A DNA stretch of 64,000 nucleotides from Bacillus sp. RO1. GTDB taxonomy: Bacteria; Bacillota; Bacilli; Bacillales; Bacillaceae_I. Location: the NCBI RefSeq assembly GCF_012524115.1, contig NZ_JAAZWB010000090.1:28364-92363 (forward strand). The letters run 5' to 3'. A program made the translations under genes and the position numbers. The notes beneath the pieces were generated by a model, which searched no databases, had not been told where the DNA came from, and saw nothing but the letters and a program-made list of their open reading frames with translations. Of this stretch, positions 25,851 through 34,267 are shown piece after piece; the first letter of the stretch is position 1, and each line of letters starts with the position of its first letter.

Positions 25851-26018
25851 ATGGTTTTTCTTTATGCAGCAACTATAGGATTTGTCTTATTATTATTTTT
25901 ATTGATGGGCATCTTTCTCTATAATGTCTCACAAGGACTTAACAAAAAAGACGCCATAGAAATCGATCCTCTGCCTCCAGAACCGACAGAAGAAAATGAA
26001 TCCATAAACGCAAAATGA
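25851..26018 (+). CDS. small single-pass membrane protein, 55 residues (YtzI-like)
   Basis: One N-terminal TM segment (FLYAATIGFVLLLFLLMGIFLY) is followed by a short acidic proline-rich tail (EIDPLPPEPTEENES). Layout and the DPLPPE tail recall YtzI-type small proteins, but I am not certain. The ATG at 25851 is preceded by AGAGGGGGGATAAGC. A weak hairpin (CAGCCT/AGGTTG, 26020-26036) with a T run follows the stop. Confidence 0.65.
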   Translation: MVFLYAATIGFVLLLFLLMGIFLYNVSQGLNKKDAIEIDPLPPEPTEENESINAK

Positions 26019-26105
26019 AGCAGCCTTCAGAAGGTTGTTTCTTTTTTTATATGGACTTTATAAGGTAAAATAAAAAGAAATAGACATTCAATGAGGTGGC
26101 TTACA

Positions 26106-26972
26106 GTGGATACGATTACCCATACACTTTTTGGGATGACCATATACGGCGCAGTCGACAAGCGCCAAGATGACAAAAGAACGAAAATAGCAATGTTTGT
26201 CTCTGCTGTTGGGGCAAGCCAAATTCCGGACAGTGATGTCATCTCCAGCCTCTGGGATACTGAAGGCATGTATCAAATGTGGCACAGAGGTATTACCCAC
26301 TCATTGTTTATAGTTCCAATTTGGGCATTTCTTTTCTTTCTAATTAGTATCTGGTTTCTGAAAAGAAAAGATTGGCGTTTTCTCTGGGTCCCGCTAATTG
26401 CAGTTTTTATCCATAACACATCAGACTTGTTCAATGCTTGGGGTACAGGATACCTAGAGCCATTCTCCACCATAAGAATAACCTTTGGCACCCTCCCCAT
26501 CGTGGATTTTGTCATCTGGATAATTATTGCTATCGCCTTTTTCGCCAGAAAGCTTTGGAATAAAGAAAGACATCAACTTTATCGATTGGTGTGGGTATTG
26601 ATAATTGCTCATGTTGCCTTACAAACTAGCCAGGGATATCTGTTATACAAGCAATATGAAGATAAATACGAACAAGTAGCATTGTCTGCAAATTTCTTAC
26701 CTTGGCACTTTTCTATCATAGGTAAAAATGAACATACCGTGGAAATCTTTGATGATGCACTTTTCACAGACCCTAAATTGCAATACACATTAAAATCCGC
26801 AGAAGAAGCCGACCTGGACACACTATTTGCCGAAGTTCCAGAAGCAAAAACCTTATACGAATGGTCTCCATTTGTAGTAATAGTCGATGACAAAGAAAAA
26901 CTGGGCATCTACGATCCAAGATTCTACCGAAACGGCCAATCATTCCTATTTGAATATATAGAAAAACAGTAA
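26106..26972 (+). CDS. membrane-bound metal-dependent hydrolase (YdjM/YfhP-like)
   Basis: The family (DUF457-type) has a His-rich N terminus and four or more TM segments. Visible are DTITHTLFGMTIYGAV at the start, IPDSDVISSL, and HRGITHSLFIVPIWAFLFF, which supply the candidate metal ligands. A soluble C-terminal domain of about 100 residues follows. I start at GTG 26106, five bases after GAGGTGGC; the frame is open from 26091. The substrate is unknown. It lies 87 bases after the small membrane protein gene. Confidence 0.85.
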   Translation: MDTITHTLFGMTIYGAVDKRQDDKRTKIAMFVSAVGASQIPDSDVISSLWDTEGMYQMWHRGITHSLFIVPIWAFLFFLISIWFLKRKDWRFLWVPLIAVFIHNTSDLFNAWGTGYLEPFSTIRITFGTLPIVDFVIWIIIAIAFFARKLWNKERHQLYRLVWVLIIAHVALQTSQGYLLYKQYEDKYEQVALSANFLPWHFSIIGKNEHTVEIFDDALFTDPKLQYTLKSAEEADLDTLFAEVPEAKTLYEWSPFVVIVDDKEKLGIYDPRFYRNGQSFLFEYIEKQ

Positions 26973-27046
26973 ATTTGAAATATTAACATTTCCCACTTGC
27001 TTGTTGAAAAAAGTTGCGAGACTCCTGCGGTACTTAATAATTTACA

Positions 27047-27174
27047 GCTGTGGATTGGAGCAAAAGGCGAAGACTCCTGAGGGAGATAGCGCTAGGTGGA
27101 GACCCCGCAGGCTTAGCCGAGGAGGCTCCAGCAGCGCCCCTAGGAAAGCGAAGCCATTTGCGTAAATCCACAGC
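27047..27174 (-). repeat. dispersed TIR repeat, copy 3 (short form, inverted)
   Basis: The 128-bp element is bounded by GCTGTGGATT and AATCCACAGC. It lacks the internal block with GGACAAGGAAGGC and the GAAAATG hairpin found in long copies. Its ends carry GG/CC where copies 2 and 4 carry TG/CA. Confidence 0.88.
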
Positions 27175-27285
27175 GTCGTTTGAAGGATATCAGTATTTTT
27201 CTTTTTTTTTAGCATTTCATGTATATTATTCTACTAAACTGGGAATACTATCATTAAATACTAAAAACAAACGAGGTGCTAGAAG

Positions 27286-27450
27286 ATGATAGTTTCAAAG
27301 AGATACTTTTTAACGGACATGGAACGTGAAAGTGTAGAACAAACATTAACTAACAAAGGCCACCTGCGTGAAGAAGTTCTAGGAATGGATGATGAAGAAA
27401 TCATTCACATTTTTCAAAAATACATGGTTCAAGAACTAATTACGAAATAA
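27286..27450 (+). CDS. small protein, 54 residues (BH0509-like)
   Basis: The frame reads MIVSKRYFLTDMERESVEQT and ends IFQKYMVQELITK. The pattern 'L-x3-D-D-E-E-I-x4-F-x-K-Y' resembles the C-terminal half of the protein at 20320-20469, so it may be a second member of that group. GAGGTGCTAGAAG precedes the ATG and a terminator follows. Function is unknown. Confidence 0.65.
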   Translation: MIVSKRYFLTDMERESVEQTLTNKGHLREEVLGMDDEEIIHIFQKYMVQELITK

Positions 27451-27466
27451 ATAGATTCCCTTACAA

Positions 27467-27495
27467 AACCGTGACAAATGTCCGGTTTTTTAGTT
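27467..27495 (+). terminator. terminator of the 54-residue gene
   Basis: AAAACCG and CGGTTTT form the stem, with GAC/GTC inside it, and a T run follows on the plus strand. Confidence 0.7.
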
Positions 27496-27537
27496 TGTCC
27501 AAATTTAAAAATCTTTTTCAAAATTGTTAAAGAACCA

Positions 27538-27581
27538 CAAAAGGCGACCAGTTACCACTCTTGATAACAGATCGCCTATAT
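27538..27581 (-). terminator. terminator of the 44-residue minus-strand gene
   Basis: On the minus strand AGGCGA pairs with TCGCCT, with GTTA/TAAC pairing inside, then TTTTG. It lies about 25 bases beyond the stop of the gene at 27606-27740. Confidence 0.55.
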
Positions 27582-27605
27582 ATATTTAAGGGGGAGATTA
27601 TATTG

Positions 27606-27740
27606 TTATTGTGGGCTTAAGCCTTTGATAAGATCTAACCTAGGCTTTACGACTTCAACCTTTATTCCTTTAGCTTTGTACTTATCAACAATCTTCCTAA
27701 CGTCGATTCCTTTTTTGGCTTTTTCTACAGTTTTTTGCAT
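27606..27740 (-). CDS. small basic protein, 44 residues
   Basis: The frame reads MQKTVEKAKKGIDVRKIVDK and ends RLDLIKGLSPQ. It is helical, soluble and rich in Lys/Val/Ile. AGAGGGATTGAAAC precedes the ATG and a hairpin terminator follows. I do not recognise the family. Confidence 0.5.
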   Translation of the reverse strand: MQKTVEKAKKGIDVRKIVDKYKAKGIKVEVVKPRLDLIKGLSPQ

Positions 27741-27806
27741 GTTTCAATCCCTCTATTCATTAGATTTTTGGACTTTCACACATACATATATAATCTATGT
27801 TCTACA

Positions 27807-29048
27807 CTAGAACATTTGCTTAACTAGTTTCATTTCTGTTTCTTCCAACTTGCCGTCACGATAATAAGTAACTTTCATCGTATCGCCGATATTCTTTTGG
27901 CTATAAAGGAATTTTCTTAAACCAAGTGCGTCCTTTATTTCTTGATCATCTAGTTTAACAATTACATCATATTGTTTAAGACCGGCCTTATCGGCAGGAG
28001 AAGTTGGTTCTACTCCTGTAACGACTATTCCACTTTTCACTTCTTCAGGAAGCTTTAAAGTAGACCTTTGTGCTTCAAGAGGAACATCAGATAGGGAAGC
28101 TAAGCCGACTCCCATAAACGGTCTCTGTACTTCTTTATGCTTTTCTAGATCTTCGATGATCGGTTGAACAGCACGAATAGGGATGGCAAATCCTATTCCT
28201 TCTACTCTTGATTGAGCAATCTTCATGGAGTTGATTCCAATAACTTCCCCACGAAGGTTAACAAGTGCTCCACCACTGTTCCCTGGATTAATGGCTGCAT
28301 CGGTTTGGATAACATCCGCTTCCCAGTCCGGCTGGCCATTTTGATCTATGTCAACGGGAATAATCCGCTCTTTTCCACTAATGATTCCTTGTGTTACAGA
28401 TCCAAAAAACTCAAGTCCTAGAGGGTTACCGATAGCAATGACCGGTTCACCAAGAGTGATTGCATCAGAGTCACCGAAAGTTGCAACTTGTTTAATGTTT
28501 GCATCATCTACCGTCAAAACGGCCAAATCTGTCAATGCATCGCTACCAATTACTTCAGCCTCCACTCTTGTTCCATCCACCAAGCTTACTTCCACTTTTG
28601 AAGCTCCATCAATAACATGTGCGTTAGTTACAATATAAGCTTTACCGTTCTCCTTCTTGTAAACAACACCCGAGCCGGTTCCAGCCTCCTGATCTCCCTG
28701 TGCACCTCGTGGGTCAAACAAGGAATTTCCGCCACTTTGTATATTAACTACCCCAACTACAGCTTCAGAAACGTTTTCTACCGCATTTGTGATGTTTGTT
28801 TGTATCTTTTCGTATTCCACTTGGTCTGTTTGTACTACCGAATTGGTTTCTACACTAATTGGTGTAGATTCAGCTGCACCTGACTCATTGTTATCCATGT
28901 AAAATCCCCAGTCCAAAAGGACAGGTAACATGGCTACAATTCCAAGTGCACCTACCACTCCTCCTGTAACTGCTGCAAACACTACTTTTCCGAAGCTTTT
29001 TTCTTTCCTGGTTCTCTTTTGAGTTACATGATCGTCATAATAACCCAT
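27807..29048 (-). CDS. htrA: HtrA-like membrane-anchored serine protease with PDZ domain
   Basis: This S1C quality-control protease has a cytoplasmic basic N terminus and a TM anchor (VVFAAVTGGVVGALGIVAMLPVLL). The trypsin-like domain has H in VTNAHVI, D in LTDLAVL and S in NPGNSGGAL. A C-terminal PDZ domain ends at residue 413. It degrades or refolds misfolded exported proteins. The gene sits just after a two-component system on the same strand, with its own upstream region holding a repeat also found before that system. A 7-bp hairpin (27798-27814) overlaps the stop codon. It could correspond to B. subtilis HtrA, HtrB or HtrC. Confidence 0.92.
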   Translation of the reverse strand: MGYYDDHVTQKRTRKEKSFGKVVFAAVTGGVVGALGIVAMLPVLLDWGFYMDNNESGAAESTPISVETNSVVQTDQVEYEKIQTNITNAVENVSEAVVGVVNIQSGGNSLFDPRGAQGDQEAGTGSGVVYKKENGKAYIVTNAHVIDGASKVEVSLVDGTRVEAEVIGSDALTDLAVLTVDDANIKQVATFGDSDAITLGEPVIAIGNPLGLEFFGSVTQGIISGKERIIPVDIDQNGQPDWEADVIQTDAAINPGNSGGALVNLRGEVIGINSMKIAQSRVEGIGFAIPIRAVQPIIEDLEKHKEVQRPFMGVGLASLSDVPLEAQRSTLKLPEEVKSGIVVTGVEPTSPADKAGLKQYDVIVKLDDQEIKDALGLRKFLYSQKNIGDTMKVTYYRDGKLEETEMKLVKQMF

Positions 29049-29121
29049 ACTCTCTTCACCTCATCAATTTTTTATCTACTTTTATTAAACCCTATTAGGA
29101 TGAAAGTACTCTTAAAGAAAA

Positions 29122-29141
29122 ATGAGAATATGATGAGAAAT
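29122..29141 (-). promoter_or_regulatory. direct-repeat operator candidate upstream of htrA
   Basis: On the minus strand TTCTCATC and TTCTCATT recur 11 bp apart, one helical turn. Eighteen of 20 bases match the site at 31354-31373 upstream of the neighbouring response regulator. Spaced direct repeats are typical OmpR-family sites. Confidence 0.55.
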
Positions 29142-29152
29142 TTTCAGTTGTG

Positions 29153-30577
29153 CTACTCTTGTTGTCTTTCTTCAAGTACACCATTTAGTTTAACAATAAT
29201 CCTTGTCCATTCTCCTTCTATACTTTCCGCTTTAATGGTACCTCTGTAATTAGTCACCATTCTTTTTGCGATGGAGAGTCCAAGTCCTTGACCACCTTTT
29301 TCTCTGCTCCGTGCTTTATCAACTCTATAAAAACGATCAAAAACTTTTTCTAGATCATCTTTTGGAATTCCAATACCATAATCTTTTATGGATAATGTAA
29401 ATTGGTCTTCTATTTGATCTGTAGCAATCTCGACAGTTGTTGAACCTTTAGAATATTTTACTGCGTTATCTAGTAAAATGATGAGAACCTGCTCCAAATG
29501 CCTTTCTGCTATGGCTACTTTCATATCACTATTTAAATTATTCTCATACTTAAATGAGAGAGAAGGATAGAGCAAGGTGAATTTTTTTACAACATCTTCA
29601 ACGACATGGACAGGCTGAATGAAGTCCTCCGCTAATTCCAATCTGTCTGATTCCAATCTGGTGAGTTCCAGCAACTCATAGACAAGCATTTTGAGCCGTT
29701 CCACTTCCTGTTGTGAAGCCTTTAGTGACTCTTCCAACACCTCAGGATCATTCTTCCCCCAGCGATTGAGCAGTTTCAGATGTCCCTCTAAGATGGATAT
29801 TGGAGTGCGTAATTCATGGGAGGCATCCTCCACAAATTGTTTTTGTTTTTGGAAAGAAATTTCTACATCATCCATCATTTCATTGAAAACATTGGACAGA
29901 TCTGCTATTTCATCCTTTTGGTTTTTATCTTGCGGCACCCGTTCTTTAAAGCCGCGCATTTTAATTCGTTTCATTGTATCCGTGAGCGCTTGGATCGGGG
30001 CAAGGAGCTGTTTGGCAATAAGCATACCGCCCACTCCGCTCAAAAGGATGGCTCCTGCACCAGCAGACCAGGTGACAAGGAAAATCAATCCTCGAAGCCG
30101 CTCATAATTCTTTAAGTCTCTTATTATTTCTATGTACCCTATAAATCCATTGGTAATCACAGGTTTTCGATGAATGAGATAATGTTTTCCATTGACCTTC
30201 ACATGCTCAAGGTTTTTACTTTCTACTGGAGTGATAAGTAATTCCCGAGGGAGATTAGTTGCAACTGCAACCAGTAGAGTCCCCTCTCTGTCGATGACAC
30301 GGATGAGTTCATTCGTTTCATTTACTTTCTCGATAAAACCGCTGCTATTAACTATCTCAGACCTTCCAATAAAAAATGGTTGTTCGGAGAAATATGCTTG
30401 TATTTCTTTCATCTTTTCCTGGATATTACGTTCCTCTTGTTCAATCATCCACGTTCTCATTACATAATATTGTACAGAGTTATAGGCTACAAAAAGGACA
30501 AATAATACTAATGATGACCAAATAGTAATTTTCCACCTGATTGGCAGTTGCTTTATATATCTTTGCAATTTTATCAT
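29153..30577 (-). CDS. sensor histidine kinase (ArlS/YkoH-like)
   Basis: TM1 (WSSLVLFVLFVAYNSVQYYV) and TM2 (around 165-190, SAGAGAILLSGVGGMLIA) flank an extracellular sensor domain. A HAMP segment (APIQALTDTMKRIKM) follows, then the phospho-acceptor His in DASHELRTPIS and HATPase boxes DNAVKYS, DYGIGIP and GQGLGLSIAK. The start overlaps the regulator stop in ATGA, so the two are translationally coupled. The likely signal is envelope stress, inferred from the adjacent HtrA protease. Confidence 0.93.
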   Translation of the reverse strand: MIKLQRYIKQLPIRWKITIWSSLVLFVLFVAYNSVQYYVMRTWMIEQEERNIQEKMKEIQAYFSEQPFFIGRSEIVNSSGFIEKVNETNELIRVIDREGTLLVAVATNLPRELLITPVESKNLEHVKVNGKHYLIHRKPVITNGFIGYIEIIRDLKNYERLRGLIFLVTWSAGAGAILLSGVGGMLIAKQLLAPIQALTDTMKRIKMRGFKERVPQDKNQKDEIADLSNVFNEMMDDVEISFQKQKQFVEDASHELRTPISILEGHLKLLNRWGKNDPEVLEESLKASQQEVERLKMLVYELLELTRLESDRLELAEDFIQPVHVVEDVVKKFTLLYPSLSFKYENNLNSDMKVAIAERHLEQVLIILLDNAVKYSKGSTTVEIATDQIEDQFTLSIKDYGIGIPKDDLEKVFDRFYRVDKARSREKGGQGLGLSIAKRMVTNYRGTIKAESIEGEWTRIIVKLNGVLEERQQE

Positions 30578-31251
30578 TTTCTCATCACATAACCTGTCCC
30601 TCGCACTGTTTGGATATAGCTCTCTTCGTTTGGTTTATCAATCTTATTACGCAAATAACGGACATAAACATCCACAACATTTGTTTCAGCGTAGGAACCT
30701 AGCTCCCAAACTTTATCTAACAATAGTTCCCTTGTCAGCACCCTGTTAATATTAGTTATGAACACCACAAGAAGGTCGAATTCCCTTTTTGTCAGTTCAA
30801 TTTGATCTTCTGCCCTTGTGACAGTCCTTGCATCTAGGTCTACTTTCAGCTCTCTAAATGACAGGATATTGTGTGCCTCTTCCTTCTTTCCATCCATACG
30901 GCGGAAAAGTGCACGAATTCTAGCAAGTAGCTCCTCAATAGCAAATGGTTTTGACATATAGTCATCTGCACCACTATCAAGTCCCGATACCTTGTCCATC
31001 ACACTATCTCTTGCAGTCAACATAATAATAGGAGTTTCTTTGGCTGCACGTATTCTCCGACAAACCTCCATCCCACTAAGTCCGGGTAGCATCAGATCTA
31101 GCAAGATGATATCCCACTCTTCTTTTAATGCGAGATCAAGCCCCTCTCTCCCATCATAGGATGTGGCAACTTCAAAACCTTCATATTGTAACTCCAACTC
31201 AATAAAGCGAGCAAGATTTTTTTCGTCTTCTATTATAAGTACTTTGCACAT
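30574..31251 (-). CDS. OmpR-family response regulator (ArlR/YkoG-like)
   Basis: The receiver domain has the acidic pocket IIEDE, the phospho-acceptor Asp in ILLDLMLPG, T in MLTARD and K in MSKPF. The C-terminal winged helix runs through LTKREFDLLVVF to ETNVVDVYVRYLRNKID and GTGYVMRK. 225 residues. Sequence features (ELELQYEGFEV, TNVVDVYVRYLRNK) are closest to the ArlR/YkoG group in my memory rather than CssR. AGGTGCAACC precedes the ATG. Likely autoregulated through 31354-31373. Confidence 0.93.
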   Translation of the reverse strand: MCKVLIIEDEKNLARFIELELQYEGFEVATSYDGREGLDLALKEEWDIILLDLMLPGLSGMEVCRRIRAAKETPIIMLTARDSVMDKVSGLDSGADDYMSKPFAIEELLARIRALFRRMDGKKEEAHNILSFRELKVDLDARTVTRAEDQIELTKREFDLLVVFITNINRVLTRELLLDKVWELGSYAETNVVDVYVRYLRNKIDKPNEESYIQTVRGTGYVMRK

Positions 31252-31353
31252 GGTTGCACCTCCACTTTAAGTGTGGGTTCTATGATTTATTTTAGACGAA
31301 TCGCCTAATTTTAAGTCTCTCTTTAATACTACCTAAATAATGGTGTTGGTGGG

Positions 31354-31373
31354 ATGAGAATTTGATGAGAATT
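31354..31373 (-). promoter_or_regulatory. direct-repeat operator candidate upstream of the response regulator
   Basis: On the minus strand TTCTCATCAAA is followed by TTCTCATC, giving an 11-bp direct repeat. It lies about 100 bases before the regulator start and resembles the site before htrA. Confidence 0.55.
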
Positions 31374-31425
31374 GAAAGTGTAACGCTGTTGTAACGTTTA
31401 TGTAAAAATAGGCTAAGTTGCTTGG

Positions 31426-31536
31426 ATGGATACAGCCCTCTTTAACATGGATAAAGATTTTTTATAATGGATAAATTTTTATTACAATGGATATATCCTT
31501 CTTTTGCATGGATAAAACTTTTTTACAATGGATAAA
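31426..31536. repeat. six ATGGATA motifs phased at 20-21 bp
   Basis: ATGGATA, in four of six cases ATGGATAAA, begins at 31426, 31447, 31467, 31487, 31508 and 31528. Spacers are AT-rich and differ. The array lies in the 354-base gap upstream of the response regulator and downstream of the DUF1992 gene terminator. No open frame of note crosses it. Confidence 0.85.
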
Positions 31537-31551
31537 CCTTTCTGTTCAATA

Positions 31552-31591
31552 AAAAAAGACAGATTCCCTTATACCAAACTAGGGAATCTGT
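31552..31591 (-). terminator. terminator of the DUF1992 gene
   Basis: ACAGATTCCCT (31559-31569) pairs with AGGGAATCTGT (31581-31591). Seven T residues follow on the minus strand. Confidence 0.88.
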
Positions 31592-31605
31592 TCAAGTTCC
31601 TTAAA

Positions 31606-31983
31606 TCAGTCGAACCTTTTCATGATTTGGTTCTGATAATCCTTAAAAACAGCTGAATTGGCATCTTTTTTCTTCTTTTGGATAAGTTGCTGAAGCCGAA
31701 GCTGTTTTTCAGTCAACCTCTGATTCAAACGAGCTTCCTCCGCTTCATTATGCGCACCATCAATAAGGTCTTCTAGATATTCAATTTCAGTCCTAACTTG
31801 TTGTTCTTCCATCATTCCGGAATTCTTCATCATTTTATATGCCATTCTCATTTCTGGAGGTACATTGGATAAGTCCTCAAGTTCCAAACGTTTTCCGTAT
31901 CCTGGCAGGTTTTCAAATTCTCCATCTTCATATGCCTTTCTGATTTTTTCATCTGTTAGTCGAAAAAAGTCCACCGCGCTCAC
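31606..31983 (-). CDS. DUF1992 (DnaJ-related) protein
   Basis: The DUF1992 core is clear: LTDEKIRKAYEDGEFENLPGYGKRL, then EDLSNVPPEMRMAYKMMKNSG. A long helical C-terminal part rich in Glu, Lys and Gln follows. Function is not established. I start at GTG 31983, near AAAAAGGAAAAG and giving the N terminus usual for the family; the frame is open to an ATG at 32052, which would add 23 basic residues without a good binding site. It is a single gene with its own terminator. Confidence 0.8.
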   Translation of the reverse strand: MSAVDFFRLTDEKIRKAYEDGEFENLPGYGKRLELEDLSNVPPEMRMAYKMMKNSGMMEEQQVRTEIEYLEDLIDGAHNEAEEARLNQRLTEKQLRLQQLIQKKKKDANSAVFKDYQNQIMKRFD

Positions 31984-32078
31984 CCTTTTCCTTTTTGTTA
32001 CTACCAGTTTACCCCATTTATTTATAAAAGAATGTGTATTTTTTCTGAACATTCTAATAACACCTGCAAAATTTTCTA

Positions 32079-32107
32079 TTGTCGGAAGGCTGTTTGCGCG
32101 TTATAAT
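32079..32107 (+). promoter_or_regulatory. sigma-A promoter of the purine permease gene
   Basis: TTGTCG (32079-32084) and TATAAT (32102-32107) are separated by 17 bp. The remaining leader is about 55 bases and shows no purine riboswitch consensus. Confidence 0.75.
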
Positions 32108-32167
32108 ACATGTTTGTGGGTCCTGTGCGGCCGGGTGGGAGAGGGAAACTGAATAAGGTGTTTTTTT

Positions 32168-33466
32168 ATGCTTCAATGGATGAAGAATTCATTTGATTTG
32201 GCTGGTCATGAGACGACTTTAAAGCGTGAAATGATGGCCGGAATGATCTCTTTCTTTACCATTGTGTACATTATTGCTGTTAATGCAACGATTCTTGCAG
32301 AAGCAGGTATTCCGATGGAAGCCGGAATCATCGCCACTATCCTCACTTGTGTAGTGGGATGTTGGCTGATGGGATTTTGGGCAAATGCGCCAATCATCCT
32401 TGTTCCTGGCATGGGAATTAACGCGATGTTTACCTATACGTTGGTTCACTCTATGGGATTAACCTGGCAAGAAGCATTGGGCGTTGTAGTGGTTTCTGGT
32501 GTGATAGTAACGATTATTTCGTTTACAAAACTTGCACAAGTGCTGCTCGAGGCGATTCCAAGCTCTTTAAAGCATGCGATTACGGTTGGGTTGGGATTAT
32601 TTTTAACCCTGATTGGTTTAGAAAAAGGCGGTCTTATAGTAAAGGGTGAAAATTCTCTATTATCATTAGGGGATGTTTCTAATCCTTATGTGGTTGCCAC
32701 AATTCTTACTGTTATTTTAGCCGTTACGTTATTTATGCGAAATGTCCCAGCGAACTTTTTGATTAGTATCGTTGCTGGTACAATTATCGCTGCTGCTTTG
32801 GGAGTGGTAAACTTCTCTGATATTGGTGGAGGAAGTGCTTTACCGTTGGATAGCTATCTTTCCTTATTTGGTGCCGTTTCATTTGCAAAGATTGGAGAGT
32901 TCACGTTTTTAGTGGCTGTCTTCTCTTTAACGATGGTTCTTCTGTTTGAGAACATCGGGCTTATTAACGGACACCTGGGAATGATTAACCGCCCTGAAAA
33001 GTTCAAACGTTCTTTCCAAGCTAACGGAATCTCCATTTTAACTAGTGGATTTTTCGGTACCAGCCCTACCGTTTCAACAGTGGAAACGGCAGCAGGTATT
33101 GCCGCTGGCGGAAGAACCGGTGTAACAGCTATAACGACAGGAAGCTTATTTTTGCTTTCCATTTTTGCGATTCCCTTCATTAAAATAATTCCTGGCAGTG
33201 CGATCGCGCCAATCTTGATGATCATCGGTGTACTGATGCTTCAATCAGTGAAACAGATCGACTTCCAAGACCTTTCTGAAGGGTTCCCTGCGTTCCTAGT
33301 AATTGTAATGATACCATTCTCTTACTCTATCGCAGACGGAATTGCATTCGGATTCATTGCCTACCCGCTCATGAAGCTGGTGTTAGGCAAAGCAAAAGAA
33401 GTCTCCGCCCCACTCTACGTGATTGCGGCACTCTTCTTCCTGACGTTCCTGACAAATGTACATTGA
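32168..33466 (+). CDS. NCS2 family purine permease (AzgA/PbuG/PbuO type)
   Basis: This 432-residue integral membrane protein has about 12-14 TM segments. Family motifs: LKREMMAGMISFFTIVYIIAVN at the start, VPGMGINAMFTYTLV, and GTSPTVSTVETAAGIAAGGRTG in the substrate-binding region, which identify the AzgA-like branch of NCS2. Members import adenine, guanine or hypoxanthine. Upstream is a plain promoter with no G-box aptamer, in contrast to riboswitch-controlled purine permeases of Bacillus. A strong bidirectional terminator follows. Confidence 0.93.
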   Translation: MLQWMKNSFDLAGHETTLKREMMAGMISFFTIVYIIAVNATILAEAGIPMEAGIIATILTCVVGCWLMGFWANAPIILVPGMGINAMFTYTLVHSMGLTWQEALGVVVVSGVIVTIISFTKLAQVLLEAIPSSLKHAITVGLGLFLTLIGLEKGGLIVKGENSLLSLGDVSNPYVVATILTVILAVTLFMRNVPANFLISIVAGTIIAAALGVVNFSDIGGGSALPLDSYLSLFGAVSFAKIGEFTFLVAVFSLTMVLLFENIGLINGHLGMINRPEKFKRSFQANGISILTSGFFGTSPTVSTVETAAGIAAGGRTGVTAITTGSLFLLSIFAIPFIKIIPGSAIAPILMIIGVLMLQSVKQIDFQDLSEGFPAFLVIVMIPFSYSIADGIAFGFIAYPLMKLVLGKAKEVSAPLYVIAALFFLTFLTNVH

Positions 33467-33521
33467 TGGTTCGAAGATTGATTTTAGATTAATTGATATA
33501 TATGAGTAGAAAGATATGAAA

Positions 33522-33561
33522 AAAAAATCCTTGAGGGGGTCAGACCCCTCAAGGATTTTTT
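33522..33561. terminator. bidirectional terminator with GGGGTCAGACCCC loop
   Basis: AAAAAATCCTTGAGGGG (33522-33538) and its exact complement at 33545-33561 form a 17-bp stem with T tracts on both strands. It serves the converging permease and NUDIX genes. The tip, GGGGTC-A-GACCCC, is itself a palindrome. Confidence 0.9.
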
Positions 33562-33619
33562 AAATTAGCGTCGAATACTAAATGGTTACACCAAATTTCC
33601 CTTTTTTCAAATTCATCCT

Positions 33620-34069
33620 TCACCGGACAAACGCCTCACGTCGGTCTGAAAACGCATCGACGAGCCATCTTGGATGCATTGGCAAGAGGTCATGCGGCAA
33701 TTTGTTTGGAGCAAAGAATTCAAGCTCAATCAATGCAGGGTCCTTCTTAGTTGTAGTCCCTCCCGTAATTTCCGCTTCGAAATAGGATGTGACAAACTGA
33801 ACTAAGCGCCCATCCGGATATTCGAAGGTTTGTGATTCTGGGTCAGAGTACACTCCAATCAGGCGGTACGGATCGACCACCAGTCCTGTATCTTGATACA
33901 CCTCGCGCACAGCCGCTTCCTCTACTGTCTCCCCTGGCTCAACATGCCCTGCTGGAATGGTCCATAGACCCACATCTGCTCGCTTTTGTAATAAGATTCT
34001 TTTTTGTTCATCAAAGATGATCACTGCTACTGCAGGATACATGCTAATCTGTTTTTGTTTATTCATCAT
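33620..34069 (-). CDS. NUDIX hydrolase
   Basis: The Nudix box is GHVEPGETVEEAAVREVYQDTG, close to Gx5Ex7REUxEExGU but with Q-D where E-E is usual at the metal site (REVYQDTG). The protein has 149 residues, a beta-strand N terminus VAVIIFDEQKRILLQKR and no signal peptide. Such enzymes hydrolyse nucleoside diphosphate derivatives. The changed catalytic position may reduce or alter metal binding, so activity is uncertain. GGAGTATTCCT precedes the ATG pair. Confidence 0.88.
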   Translation of the reverse strand: MMNKQKQISMYPAVAVIIFDEQKRILLQKRADVGLWTIPAGHVEPGETVEEAAVREVYQDTGLVVDPYRLIGVYSDPESQTFEYPDGRLVQFVTSYFEAEITGGTTTKKDPALIELEFFAPNKLPHDLLPMHPRWLVDAFSDRREAFVR

Positions 34070-34239
34070 AGGAATACTCCTAACACTACTTTTTTACCTA
34101 GTCTAACGCGGTCGCACGCCACTTTCAACGGAAAGCCCGAGGCATAGCCAAAAATAGGTCTTTATTCCAAATAAATTATTCCATATTGTTCTTATTTGTG
34201 GTTAGATGCTACCAATCTCACTCTCTACCCCCATAAAAA

Positions 34240-34267
34240 AACCAGCGTCCTATTAAACACGCTGGTT
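34240..34267 (-). terminator. terminator overlapping the end of the 105-residue gene
   Basis: AACCAGCGT (34240-34248) pairs with ACGCTGGTT (34259-34267). The minus strand continues in T residues. The stem overlaps the last codons. Confidence 0.78.

Noticed and set aside
29153..31251. CssRS identity for the two-component system next to htrA
   Set aside because: The link with an HtrA protease suggested it, but the regulator's receiver and DNA-binding sequences look like ArlR/YkoG rather than CssR.
32108..32167. Purine riboswitch before the NCS2 permease
   Set aside because: The leader is only about 55 bases and has none of the conserved purine aptamer segments.
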